Both the position numbers and the translations under genes were made by a program. This document shows, piece after piece, positions 49,601-60,608 of a stretch of DNA of 64,000 nt (position 1 is the first letter of the stretch; every line of letters starts with the position of its first letter). The notes under the pieces were generated by a model. That model was not told the origin of the DNA and did not search any database. It was given only the letters and a program-made list of their open reading frames with translations. The stretch spans positions 40,129,249 to 40,193,248 of the forward strand of contig OZ038423.1 in NCBI GenBank assembly GCA_964036155.1. Direction: 5' to 3'. The stretch is from Diploscapter coronatus. Its lineage: Eukaryota; Nematoda; Chromadorea; Rhabditida; Rhabditidae.

Positions 49601-52600
49601 AGCCCGCCTATCAACAATCCTCACATCAGGCCCTCTCTGCACCCTCTGGTTTGTACTAATCACTAACATCCAGTTTATGTGGCATGAATGTAACATGTCT
49701 TAGGTAACAATAACACAAAAAGTAACAGCAGTTCTGCAAGCAACGACAGTCTACCATCTCAAACTCAAGCATATCAACAGTCTTCCTCGTATAGCACTTC
49801 ATCACCGCTCACAACCACAACTGGTATTGTTGCATAACAAATCATTGTTTTGTCGTTTTGGCCCTCAACTGGTGATGCGTCTATACACTAATGCCATCAT
49901 GTTCACGTACTAACATTTAATTATTCTTTCAATTAAATTATGAAAAATTTTACGAAGCCAATCGAATGAAAGAGCTGCATGATTCGTAAAATTTTCTCTA
50001 CTGGTCATAGCTAAATCAGCTCGAGATTTTCTATACTTTCAGGTGGCTCTTATTCTTCTGGACAACAAGGCTCTTACACTGCTGCTCAGGTTAGTAACCA
50101 ATGAGATATCGAGGAGTTGTTGAAGAAAGGTAAACTTACTGAGCTAGATTCAACTACTTCTCTACGAGGATGTCATCATTGATTTTTTATCGAGACGATA
50201 TACAAAATTGGTTTCCTAGAACTTATTGCGGTTGATATGTACTTTTGGTCCATTAGAGTCCAGAAATCAGGTTTAGAAAGGAAATTTGCTTGAAATTTCC
50301 TAACTCACCACTCGATAACGAAAGATTAAACATTGAGAAGGGTAATTTCCTTAGAATTTTGAAAAAAAATCAGCCAGTCGGCACCGATCGATATGCCGAT
50401 GGCAATGAAGATACCAGCTATTACCAATGCGTACCGCAATTGGTAGTTTTTCCTACATAAACCAATCAGCATCCAGTCCATACTGGTCGGCTGTATTTTT
50501 AAGTCAGCGAATTTAGCCAATCGGTATCGTCGGGTTATATAAATTTGTTCTTCTTAAAAACCAGTGCTGATTGGTGAATGCATTGCAACTGACTTTTTTC
50601 ATTCCCACTAGCAGGTCGATCAGTATCGTCTGATTGAATATCTGCATAGAAATTACACAGTTTCACATCAATTATATGATACCGCACACATCTAAAATAA
50701 AATTCCGAAGAAAAATACTAAGAGAATGGCACTTTGGGAAAAATGATTAGTTTCGTCAAACTGAAACAAAAGATCACGCTTGGGGATATTCAAAGCAAAA
50801 AACAGCGATCACATATTCTGCATGGATGCGTAAATCGTCTTCTCAATATAGACAATTTCTATGTTTTTTAAATCAAAATTTCAGCCAGAACCAGTGTACT
50901 TTATTTAGTTTAAAAATACACAAAATGGGTGCACTTTAGGGAGTAAACCCAGCCAGCTATGCACCAATTCCTCCCCAGGCACCTCCTCAACCCGCACCCG
51001 AGCCTGCACCCGTTCAAGCACCGATCGCTACGGAACCTGTCGCCGCCCCACAGCCAGCTCCCGAACAAACCCAAACTGCTCCCGCACCAGCACCAGCTCC
51101 TGAGGTAACTGGGCACTATTTGAGTTCCAAATCATCACATCGGGAAGAAACTATCATAAGGGCGGCTAAATTAAAGCATGATAATCAGCCGAAACTGAGT
51201 GTTTAGAGGAAGTCAAATAAGCTAAACTATGGCAAGAGCATATAGGTTTTTGGCATTTATAAATTGAGAAAATAGTCTGTAATACCAGCTTATTTGATTT
51301 ACGAGTAGCACAAATGGATGATTAAGATTATGTGTGTGAAAAATCAGAATTTATTTTTTTAAATTTACATTTTGGGTACAAAGAAAGGGATTATTTTCGA
51401 CAAATGAGACCATGAAAAACATCACTATTTCCACGAAGACATACATAGATTAGGATTATGAAATGTGCATCAGTGTTTATCGCACGAATTGCTATAATCT
51501 AAGGGAATGGCGTGCATCGTTTTCTGCAGTGAAAAATTAAAATACATCAAGCTTAATGTTAGCCTGTCAATCTTCTGGCTTACACATTGAATCTATCCTA
51601 TCACTTGTGTTTGACAAGCTCGTCTCCTCTATCGCAAATATTTCGAGGAATGCATGACTATGAATTCACAATCTGTTTTCACAGGCAACCCAACCAGTTC
51701 AAGTCGAGACTCCCCCAGCTCCTGAGCCACAGCCTCAGGAAATTCCTCCGCCTCCCCCTCCTCCATCTCAGGAGATAGCTCCACCTGCACCCATGGAAAC
51801 ACCATCTCAGCCCGAAGCACAGCCAGCACCCGCACCTGCTCCTGTCCAGACCGAGGCTGAGACCGACGATGGCGAAGTTGTCGATGAAGAGGAAGACGGT
51901 CCAGAGGTCATTTCGCGAAATTGCATGCTTCACGCTTATCACTAATCACTGAAAGCTTAACACTATGTTAGCATGGCCACTTGAACGATCACTCAAAGTA
52001 TTCATTCTTCGAAAACTATGTCAATTTGAAGAAAAAGACGATGACATCATAGCATCGTTGCATGCGAATAGGAGGGTTTGATTGTAGACAGAATTCCTTC
52101 TTCATATAACTTCGTATGCAACGACGCAGCTACTGAAACACTTCTCCAGATTAACGGAAATTGTGCATTTTATCGTTTTTACAAAAAAGGAAATCAGCAA
52201 GTGCTTCATCATTTAATGACAAATTTTAAATTATCTATTAGCTACGAGCTTCAACGATTCAGAACCTTTTAAATTATTTCACTGGGTTTCTCAAGAAATT
52301 TAGGCAGATACTTTCCTATCGAAAAATCTTATTTGAATCAGAAGAAGAGTCCTCGTTTATGTAATATCAGCATCAGTAGAGTTTCAGCTTAACAAAACAA
52401 ACCATGCCTTGATGCACATGCAGTGAGACATTCGTGTCGCAAATGTGAATTGAAAATAACATTCGAAGTCCTCTAACAGCGTGAAGTGATTCATTAATAT
52501 TTTACAATCATACAAGGTTCATAACATTTTAAATTTGGTCTGAAGGTAGAAAGTAAAACAAATCAATTCTAGTCCAACATTCTTATTCTAGGCCGCCGCT

Positions 52601-54473
52601 CCAAATGAACAAGTCGTTGATAATGCTCAGCCCACCTCTAACAAGGGTAAGTTAATACAAAAAATCGGATCGCGATAGGTGGTAAAAACTCCCAAAGTTC
52701 ATTGAATCATGAACAATGATTTCCGATCGTTTCAACATCTATTCACGGCGCAGTTTTCATTCTCACAGAATAATATCGTTTTTCCTGTCGAAAAGCTTTA
52801 ATTACAAATCCAAAATTTCATTTTAGACTTCAGAAACAAGAGCGAGACGGTTTTGATATTTTGAAAATTGTTTCCGACTTTGATCTCGATTTCGTTCTGG
52901 TCTTCCAATTTTTCATTTTGAATTCGTCCTCGAAATTCTTCTCGTCCTTGCTCAGAAATAACTTACTTCAATTTTGAAAGACAAATATGATAAAGAAAAC
53001 ATCCCATTTCAGAGGAGAGCACGTACGACGACATAGTCGAGGAACAGGCCTCGGCCCCAGCCAGCAGTGCTGCTGCTGCTCCAGCCCCAGCTCCAGCTCC
53101 AGCTGAACCCGCACCCGCACCCGCACCAGTCGAATCTGCCCAACCAGCAGCTCAGGAAACATCCGCAACGGCTGCGGCTACGAGTGGAAATGAGGCAGAC
53201 TACGCAACAACCGAGGAGGAAGGAACTGATGAGGGCAACTGTGACGATCCAGATCTCAAGTCCATTGTTGAGGCTGCACTCACCGCTGAAAAGGTGCACA
53301 TTTGTTGAATAATGATAAGTAGGAGAAATTGGAGGTTGATATTCTGATGGAAAGATAAACGATAATAGAAAGCTGAAAACAGACATGGAAAAGAGTTCGG
53401 AAAAGATATCTTGTCCGACCTTTCCCTATCCCATTTTGCCTATGTGTCATGCTTTCCAAATAGCCGACAAATATCTCATTTTACACTCTTCATGTTCAGG
53501 ATAACTTGGAAGCTGCCAGAAAGATCGAAGGCGATGCCAGCAGCAAATTCGGTGGTCGATTCAACGCTATCGTCTCGGATGCAGAGTTCGCATACGTCAA
53601 TTGGTGGGTTTGAAGTTCATGCTAATTTCAAAAACAGTAAGAATGAAAGGGAAGGTATTACTTTTGCCTCTGGAGTTTTGGATTTCCCGTTCAAGAAGAC
53701 TTCGCTTTTATTCAACTCAAAAGTGGATCGGCATTAGGCTAACAGATCAAATCACGCAAAATGATAGGCAAAGCCATTGTGTGAGGAAGCGAATGATTTC
53801 GCGAAACATATTCCGAAGATATCATATCTTTAGTCACCGTAAATTGTGCTTCCCTGAGGCAATTGAGATGGGATAAAATAGCATTATTTTCACGCCACAA
53901 CAATGATGTTGCACACTAGTTGCAATTCGAATTCGCACTCGTCCCTCCCCTCCTTCCCTTCGCTATTTCCTTCTCTCTCCACGCACTGTATGCTATTTCT
54001 CGGGGGGTTGAGCCTGCAAGAGGAGAGATGCAAAAAGTGTGCAACATTCTTGTTGTGGCGTGAAAAAATATCGGGGTTTTCAGTCACGGAGAAACGATTC
54101 TGAAGTTATTTTGGGGCTCAGAAATATGAAATAGTCAAATTTATCAAATTTCTAAAACATGACTCTAAACTTTGTTGTCAATAAGTCCGACTTTTTCTGA
54201 TGCCTGCTGGCGATGCTGCGATCGATAAAATAAAATGATGATTGTAATAGAATAGTTATTCATTCGAAACTCATACGTGATTTACTTTCTCTCAATTTCT
54301 CGACTTTTAGCCATAACATACTATAAATTTTTCAAATGACCGAAATATGGTTCGGAGAGTAGTAAAAAATCTTTAATGCATATTTTATCAATCCTAAGTG
54401 TGGTTTCAGGTACGGAAAGCGTAACTGCCAACTTCGCCAAGGAAACCGACACTCGCTCACTTGGGAGGACTAA
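31695..54473 (+). CDS. Giant secreted ground-like (GRL) domain protein, ~1414 aa, 30 exons
   Basis: Secreted; hedgehog-related ground-like family, probably extracellular or cuticular. Signal peptide MRRVSLLLLFVSPALSC, then a Cys-rich head (GGGCCPPSRPMCGAPMC). Exons: 31695-31764, 31826-31886, 37981-38056, 38431-38481, 39211-39264, 39311-39356, 39831-40010, 40472-40515, 40561-40620, 40850-40886, 41229-41402, 42913-43227, 44085-44450, 44715-44852, 45139-45258, 45949-46023, 46316-46393, 47002-47079, 47437-47514, 47883-47960, 48343-48405, 48704-49648, 49704-49823, 50043-50089, 50940-51104, 51685-51906, 52592-52646, 53013-53293, 53500-53603, 54410-54473. The body is a polyproline run, Gly/His/Glu-rich part, Lys/Glu/Asp part, KDEYKQPEQ repeats, SYQxGPSSGG exons, a 315-residue SYQAP region and Pro/Ala runs. 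The domain (1342-1410) starts CDDPDLKSIV and continues KFGGRFNAIVSDAEFAYV and NCQL; only two of its usual four Cys remain. A read-through stop after 41402 could end a short form. ATG directly follows TTTCAG. Confidence 0.8.
32531..32566 (+). repeat. GATTGGGTT short tandem repeat
   Basis: About four head-to-tail copies of a GATTGGGTT-like 9-mer, the last one degenerate, inside the GRL intron. Confidence 0.7.
34568..34752. mobile_element. MITE-like element in the GRL long intron
   Basis: Left end AAAAGTTTGGAATAATGAA, matched by the reverse complement of the right end ACAAACGGTTGAAATAATGAA. The left side is preceded by TA. About 185 bp, non-coding, same AAAGTTTGG-core family as other elements here. 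Confidence 0.55.
36183..36396. mobile_element. Decayed MITE-like element in the GRL long intron
   Basis: The left end TACAGTGACGGCCAAAAGTT is typical of Tc1/mariner relatives. The right end, reverse-complemented (ATAGTGGTAGCCGAAATTTT), matches imperfectly. About 214 bp, the same size as the other elements. Confidence 0.45.
38792..39002. mobile_element. MITE-like element in a GRL intron
   Basis: Left end CAGTGACCAGTGAAAGTTTG and right end, reverse-complemented, CAGTGGCGAACGAAAGTTTG; pairing continues to AAAxGCAAG. TA follows the right end. 211 bp, between exons 38431-38481 and 39211-39264. Confidence 0.6.
40056..40262. mobile_element. MITE-like element in a GRL intron
   Basis: Flanked by TA on both sides (40054-40055, 40263-40264). 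The ends read TTGATGCACAAAAGTTTGG and, reverse-complemented, ATCGATGCGCAAAAGTTTGG. 207 bp, between exons 39831-40010 and 40472-40515. The open frame crossing it is an artefact. Confidence 0.65.
42940..43165 (+). repeat. In-exon protein repeat KDEYKQPEQHQDSYATEK
   Basis: Exon 42913-43227 of the GRL gene carries tandem imperfect copies of a unit of about 18 residues (KDEYKQPEQHQDSY[AS]TEK), with shorter variants QYKEPEHGDSYATEK and DEYKQPEEKDEY. Highly charged and probably disordered. Confidence 0.8.
45605..45845. mobile_element. Possible inverted-repeat element in a GRL intron
   Basis: The left half (CGGTTGAGAAATC ... ATAACGCGAAA) pairs imperfectly with the right half (CGAATGAGAGTTC ... ATAACGCGAAA when reverse-complemented). 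About 240 bp in the intron before the SYQ exon array. Weaker than the other elements. Confidence 0.4.
46180..46260. repeat. Dispersed-type repeat with CCGACTCCGACTCCGACC ends
   Basis: A short inverted arrangement: AGGTGGGCAGGAGTTGACTC on the left, CCGACTCCGACTCCGACCCA on the right. It lies in the intron between the first two SYQ exons. Looks like a small foldback repeat. Confidence 0.4.
46745..46952. mobile_element. MITE-like element inside the tandem exon array
   Basis: Flanked by TA (46743-46744, 46953-46954). Ends CAGTAGCTGGCAAAAGTATC and, reverse-complemented, CAGTAGAGAGCAAAAGTATT, continuing CGGxCACC on both arms. 208 bp. It explains why this repeat spacing is 686 bp instead of about 440-460. 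Confidence 0.75.
48704..49648 (+). repeat. 945-nt exon of degenerate SYQAP / YQ repeats in the GRL protein
   Basis: One open exon of 315 codons with a Tyr-Gln pair roughly every 8-14 residues (SYQAP, SYQPS, PYQPS, NYQ). Rich in Ser, Pro, Gln and Tyr, with no Cys. Such Tyr-rich repeats are typical of extracellular matrix or cross-linked proteins. Confidence 0.8.
53885..54070. mobile_element. Inverted-repeat element (distinct family) in the last GRL intron
   Basis: Arms of about 35 bp: CACGCCACAACAATGATGTT on the left; the reverse complement of the right arm reads CACGCCACAACAAGAATGTT, both continuing GCACACT. The loop includes a pyrimidine tract. It begins with CACGCC rather than CAGT and lacks TA flanks, so it is a different family from the other elements here. 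Confidence 0.65.
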
Positions 54474-56012
54474 ACGAACATCAATTCGATCGTGCCATAA
54501 TATTTTTAGTTATTATATTTGACTCCGTAAAATTGTAAGATTCAAAAGAAAACTAATTGACAATTTTACTGAATTTATTTGAATCTTATATTATTTTATT
54601 TCTAACTATCTTCTATTGTAATATCATGAAAGAAATGATCTTGAAAATGGTAAGTTTTAACTAATCCTGCTCATTCTGATATCGCATTCTCAAAACTAAA
54701 TTGGTCAAAGCTCACAACTCTTGTGTCTAGTAAGTATCATGTTGAGATATCATAACGTAATAATCAGTATTTTACTATTAGGAACCGATAAATTCCCTAG
54801 TAGTTATTCATTATCTCGGAGATTCTTTAGGCCTAACTACTGAAAAGTAAGAATGACAGTAAATCGAATAGTTTAGATTAAGGTAGGTTTACGCGTAGCT
54901 ATTCTAGGAACCAAGTATTTTATATCATCTTATTTATATTGATTAATATCTATTATAACTAATTATTCATGATCCGCCATCAAACGCTGCAAATTTGTCT
55001 TTCCTTCCTTCTGTCTTTCGAAACGTACTCTTCACATTCCTCTGTGATAATTCTTCTTTTCCTGTATTCGTATCTTATCGTCTATTTCAGATGGGACATA
55101 TCATTGGTATCGATTATTAGATCATTCTACGTTTGCTAAATCACCAACCCAACTATCGAACTAAAATTTCATATCAAAAATGATCGTTTTAGCAAATTTG
55201 GAATTCTTTAATCGAAATACCGATTTTATCTTAAAATTTCACGAAATCTCATTATCACCAACTTCAAATATGTAATTTTTCATTTTAGTTTACAAATGAT
55301 TTTCAACTGATCTTGTGATTAATTGTGTGGTCTTTCGTTGGAAACTTTCACCTCATTATTCGCATTTTGTGGATTTGTTTATTATTTTATTGTTGCATCT
55401 CATTCATCATCATTATTACTTATAAAACGAACGTTTTATAATAAATAATTGAAATATTAATTCAAAAATTTGTACTCTTCGACAAACATACCTTATAGCT
55501 TCTGGCGTTTTCTGTCAGCATAATTCAATTTTCAAGCAAATCCTAAATAACGATTCCAGAAACAGCCTGATCATTCAACGATTAAATTATACACACCATA
55601 CACGTGCATATCATCTTGTTTTGAAGTTTTCTATCCTCCAACAAAAATTTGATTCATAAAATGATGAGCAACATGAAACTTGGCGGAGGAAAACAACAAT
55701 ATAATTCGGAGGTATACATGACAAGTGACAATCAATGAGATTGCACAGCCTGGAATGATTCGAATCACGCACAAAGGCAAACAAATTATTCCAACAATTC
55801 GGCATGAATCCTCATAAATACGGCAGAATCAACATGCTCATCTTTTATTTTTGGCATCTTTCGATTGAAAAATCGTCTAGATCTGTTTTCGATAATTCAA
55901 TTCCGGTCAACAACAATAGGGGAAAAGTCCTATAAAAGGGAAGTTAGAGGCGTGAAGCTTCACCAATAACACACAACTTCAGACAATATTCAGCTAACTC
56001 ATTCTCACTACA
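54474..56012. other. Intergenic between the GRL gene and the S1-like gene
   Basis: AT-rich with no exon found on either strand. Ends with a TATAAAAG box serving the next gene. Confidence 0.5.
55931..55938 (+). promoter_or_regulatory. TATA box of the S1-like gene
   Basis: TATAAAAG about 75 bp upstream of the ATG at 56013. No splice acceptor lies just before the ATG, so a conventional promoter is likely. Confidence 0.55.
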
Positions 56013-56893
56013 ATGGCATGCTTCCAATTTGGACTAATCTGCGCCTTCCTTATGCTAGCCTATGCTAGCGCCGCTACAGTCAAAGTAAGACAATTCAAAT
56101 TCAAAGTTTTAGGGGTTCAACACATAACGAGGCTTTACCTCCCTTTAGAGAGTTATGTTCAGTTGGAGTTGATCTTGTAAACTGCTCATTATACGAGTTA
56201 AAGTTTGCCTTTAGCAATACCATACAAATCATCAACTAAATTTGAATTCTTATTCAATATAATTTCAGATCCAAAACAGTCTAGGCCCTGGAGTCACTGC
56301 AAAGGTGAATTGTGCTTCGAAGGACGACACAATTGAAGAGAAGAACCTGGATGACGGACAGAGCTTTGAGTGGAAATTCAGTATGCTCAATTATAATTTG
56401 TTAAAATAAACTTCTTCAATTCAGCCCCGAATCTTCTCGGAAACACCCTCTACTGGTGCGATGTGACTACGAGCGATGGAAAGAGCAAGCACTGGGATGT
56501 TTAGTACGGTTTTTCATTTCAGTTATTCCGCTGAATTTGAAAAAAACCACTTATAAAAGTAGTATGATAAAAAAGTCCAATAAAATTTGAATTTTTTAAT
56601 CTTTATAAGAAAGTAAGGCTATGAAAAGGATTTAGGGTAATGAACATTGAATATAAAGTTTTTCAGTTGAGTAAATACAAAATAGCACTATTTTATCAGA
56701 TATTTCTTATCTTTACTTTTCAGTAAATCTTTCTAATTTCAGCAAAGATGGTGTCAATACTTGCTTCTCGAAGGACATCGACAGTAGTGATCGTGCTTGG
56801 TGCGTTTTTTTTTTTTTAATTTTAATATAAAAACTGAATCACGAATAATTTAGGTACATGAGAGGAGATGGAATCTACAGAGGTAAAATTTAG
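56013..56893 (+). CDS. Small secreted protein resembling the plant self-incompatibility S1 / SPH family, 119 aa
   Basis: Exons 56013-56084, 56269-56380, 56425-56503, 56743-56799 and 56854-56893 join in phase. Signal peptide: MACFQFGLICAFLMLAYASA. The mature protein follows the S1/SPH consensus in order: VKIQNSLGPGVTAKVNC, then ASKDDTIEEKNLDDGQSFEW, KFTPNLLGNTLYWCDV, KHWDVY, NTCF and AW..RGDGIY. In that family, a secreted beta-sandwich known chiefly from plants, N-x-L, C-x-S-x-DD, TLxWC and the Trp-aromatic end are the conserved points. The fourth Cys, usually before the final Trp, appears replaced (SSDRAW), leaving three. Four introns and its own TATA box argue that it is a settled nuclear gene rather than contamination. 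The role is unknown. A chance resemblance of a small beta protein is the main alternative. Confidence 0.7.
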
Positions 56894-58390
56894 TTATGCT
56901 TTATAATTTCACCTTATTTTCGAAGACCGATAACTTTCAACAAAGTGCATTCTCTTGCGTTACGTAATTTTAAAATTACCTTTACAATCATGCCTTTGAT
57001 CAATGAAATATCGTAAAGTTGGATGCAAACAACAAACTAATTTTCGAGCATTAAAAATGCGCAACTTTTATTTCTCCTTCAAATGATAGGTCTTTGGCAA
57101 TAAGATATTTCTAGGAAGCATGCAAGGAGCCGATCTCTGCAGACAGCACACTTGGTAAACGGATCGAAATCGAATTCAGTATTCTCCGAATCCGAATATT
57201 TTGGAAATTTTGACATCTTTTACAAATTTCTAAAAATATCGAACTTTGTTGTACATACTGTGCTTCAAATTGTGTCATTACGTTCTTTCTTTCAAAAACA
57301 TTCTTGTGGATCACATTTATTCTTTCAAATATCCATCCGTAATATAATTCCAAAATTATTTTAAATGATGATTATTTTTATTCACGAATAAATCGTCCCG
57401 GAAATTATATTTTTCAAAATAAAATGCAACGAAAATCTTTGTTTATCAGCAATTTCTTAGATTAAAACTCAATTTCTTGTTTGGTTTGATGAGTTTCGAT
57501 ATTCTAAATATCAAGTTTGCTTTGCTAGAAAAAGCTTAGTTCTTTAGTACCGAACGAAATTCTAATGCCAACAAGCAAACAGATAAATTGAGCTAAGAAC
57601 GAAGATACTGTAGTTTAAAGAGCCAAAACAATTAGTTCGCATATAAAATGTTACATAGCTTGTTGACTTTATAAATCTGAGGATAGGTAGAAAAGACTGA
57701 CTAATTTTCTATGATTGTAAATAATCTAAGAAGCGTAGATAAAATTTTATGATTTTCATTCTTCATCCTTAATTGCATAATTTTGTCTATTGTTTCGATA
57801 TATAGCGATTTAATTAAATCTTAGAAGAAAAGTCATCATAAATATTTCCGATTGATTTTGTGATAAATTTCAATATTTGTACTATTCGAAATTAAAAGTA
57901 GGTATATAGTATCCGATGAAACGGACAAATCTAATATTTTCAAATAATGAATTAACTGTTTCGAAGATAAAATGCCAACATTAATGGGGAAAAATCAGAC
58001 TCAACTATGTTTTCTCTTTAAGAAACTCCCGTTATCACTTGGTTAAGTTAGAAAAACTTCTTCGGTTAAGTAATTGAGTCAGATCAAGGTCACTTTAATG
58101 TAGTTTTAACCCAATTGATAATAATTGCCCGTTTACTTTTTCGGCAGCAATATATACTATTTTTATCATCATTTATTCAGTAGCCCAAAAGATCTTGTCA
58201 TTTTTACTAAAAACTCGTTGTTTTCCAAAATCATTTAAATCTGTGCAGGCACTTTTATGGGTGAATGTTACGCTTCCATGACACATCGATTGCTAATCAT
58301 TTGTCAGTTCCAAAAAATCAAGATATTATTCACTCTAGTTCTAGAACACTAATAGTTTGTTAGATTATTGCATTTAGATCCTCGAAATTC
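56894..58390. other. Intergenic between the S1-like gene and the bZIP gene
   Basis: AT-rich with T/A runs. No splice-supported exon found. Confidence 0.5.
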
Positions 58391-59404
58391 ATGGATCGCG
58401 ACAATTTGGACGAGTCTGCAAAGCCTGTCGATGACGAAGCTGAAGAAGTGAGGAAAGCGAAGAATCGATGGGCTGCTTCGCGGTATCGAAGCAAGCAGAA
58501 AGGAGAGATAAAAATGCTCAAAGAGGTACAATTTAAAAGTTATTGGAAATTTTCGTCGACTATTAGGAGTCCAAATAAAATACCAATTTGTATCCATTTT
58601 CGAAAATTTAGGGATGAAATGGAGATCGTCCACCCATTTAATATTTCATTAGAGAATTTGAAAATACTTTAGTTATATGCAAATTTAGCTTTTCGCTCAA
58701 CAATCAGATGAAATCGAATGGCTGAAGGCACAAGTGAAGATATCGAACGAGAAAATCGGAGAAATAGGCAGGCTGCTCGACATCGCCGTCAACTTCTGCA
58801 AATCGCCAGGGGAATTGAAACACCAGATGAATATTTTCTCAGATCAACCTTTGGCTAATACGACTTCATATATTTCTAATCATCCAAATGGAATCAACCG
58901 TTCGGCTAATCCATCTCCTTGGCCAGGCAGCACTACTCAACCAATGAGCAGCAATTCTTTGTTCCCTTCACCAATCGAATTGCGTAAGTTATTTATCAGA
59001 GAAACATTTAAAAATCTTTCATTAGCGAATTTCAAATCTGAAAATTTGACTGACACAACTGGACAGGAATCATCAAACTATGAGTATCTGCCAAACTTCA
59101 TGCCAACTAGTCAGGATAATCATGAAACTATCAAAGATATGCAGAATAGAATTGAGCGACCGAGACAGGTTTGTTACTCAAATTTGGAGGACTAAAAAAT
59201 CTTAGCAACTTTCGGTATATCTCTATAAATTATTGAAAATCATTTTTATGCGTTGACATTTCTTGAATATGCTCGATGTAAAAATTTTGTATCAGCTTTC
59301 TCAACATATTAGTCTTATTTTAGATGATTATTGAGGAAGGTCAATTACATCAATCATCAGACGACATCAATGAGACTTTCTATCACGATTTAACACTCGA
59401 CTAG
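58391..59404 (+). CDS. bZIP transcription factor, 231 aa
   Basis: Nuclear DNA-binding dimeric regulator. Exons 58391-58525, 58689-59168 and 59324-59404, all phase 0. The basic region KNRWAASRYRSKQKG carries the N25-x7-R33 signature with the AAS core typical of bZIP proteins. The first intron falls right after it. A coiled coil continues in exon 2 (IEWLKAQVKISNEKIGEIGRLL), with Leu/Ile/Met at most heptad positions (L43, L57, then I63, I68) but polar residues at some, so the zipper is short and irregular. The rest is Asn/Ser/Pro-rich and lacks recognised domains. The acidic N-terminus (DEAEEV) may be regulatory. The ATG gives only 20 residues before the basic region. I cannot assign it to a specific bZIP subfamily. 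Confidence 0.8.
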
Positions 59405-60608
59405 TGGAATGCTCATGACTCCGAATAGGTCAGTTGAAAAATCGATGATAAGATGTAGCGCAATCGATGTTAATAAAGTTACTGCAGAAAAGCCCAATAT
59501 GCTTTAATTCTACAGGATATGACATAGATAATGTACGATCTTTATTTATTGAATGAAGAGAAATTAGCCTATATTTAGACTCGCATGTACAAAAATTCAT
59601 ATCTCAACTTGATTTAGCTATAAATATCACCTGTTCAAATACTTTGGCAATGACATTTTCTATTACGAAATTTGATATTTTATGCGACTAGAAAAGCATC
59701 ATAAATTGGACAGTATTGTTGTCTCATCTTGCAAACACGAAATATGTTAGAAAATTGAAACGAAAAGTGAATTTCGAGAGTTTTATGTTTTATTTTTTGA
59801 TGTTTTTTGTAATTGAGCATAAGCTTGCAATAATGTTGCTCATCAAAATGTAAATTATCAGCTTCGATTAAGGTATTTTCAGATTGGATCTAAATGATGA
59901 TGCTTGATGCAAAATGGATTTTCTTGTGACCAAATTGCATGATCTTATCTTATAATTATTTTCGAGCATAAATAAATAATCAACCAGATTTCAGCCTTTC
60001 AAATTCGTAATTTACTGTTCTATGAAAATTAATCGACATTCAAAATACCTACAGACCATTTGAACTATATGAATTTTTATACAAGCAAAAGACTAAATTG
60101 TATTTTCATTGAATATTTTTCCTGTGTTTGAATAATAAAAAATTTACTATCATAAAAATACTCTCCAATCAAATCGTATTTTTAAATATAGATTTTACTG
60201 AAAGTACAAGGGTAATTTATCCATGGTAATCATGAGTAATGCAGTGCTAATTGAAGTGAAATATTGTCTTTTGTCATTTCAACATTTTCAATGACTGCAC
60301 GATTGTGGTATTTCTACCATCACTCAAAAACGCCAATTTACTTATCAAGCGTAAGAATATCGTCATCAAACACAGAAAAAAACTCGTAATGTACGGAAAT
60401 TGAGAGAATTCGATAACGTTTCCCTCCAGTCTATTGATAAATATCATAGCAATTGGCATCAATAACGATCCGAAATTTACTAGTTTTTCTCTTTGAACAG
60501 TCAGAACTGATTCAGTTGTTAGTTTTTACTATTCGCACATTTCTTAGTTCTTATTATTATTGCTGGACAATTTAGTAAGTCTTTCAAAATTAAGTATTAT
60601 TTCAGGTA
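59405..60608. other. Intergenic between the bZIP gene and the tyrosinase gene
   Basis: AT-rich, no exon found. TTTCAG at 60600-60605, just before the tyrosinase ATG, is a candidate trans-splice or 5'UTR acceptor. Confidence 0.5.

Noticed and set aside
50326..50520. Minus-strand frame with a hydrophobic segment (ALVIAGIFIAIGISIG)
   Set aside because: It lies in a GRL intron rich in AATCGG/GATTGG-like repeated motifs. No splice or promoter support.
55750..55770. GATTCGAATC, like a tRNA T-loop
   Set aside because: No acceptor stem, anticodon arm or B-box spacing of a tRNA around it.
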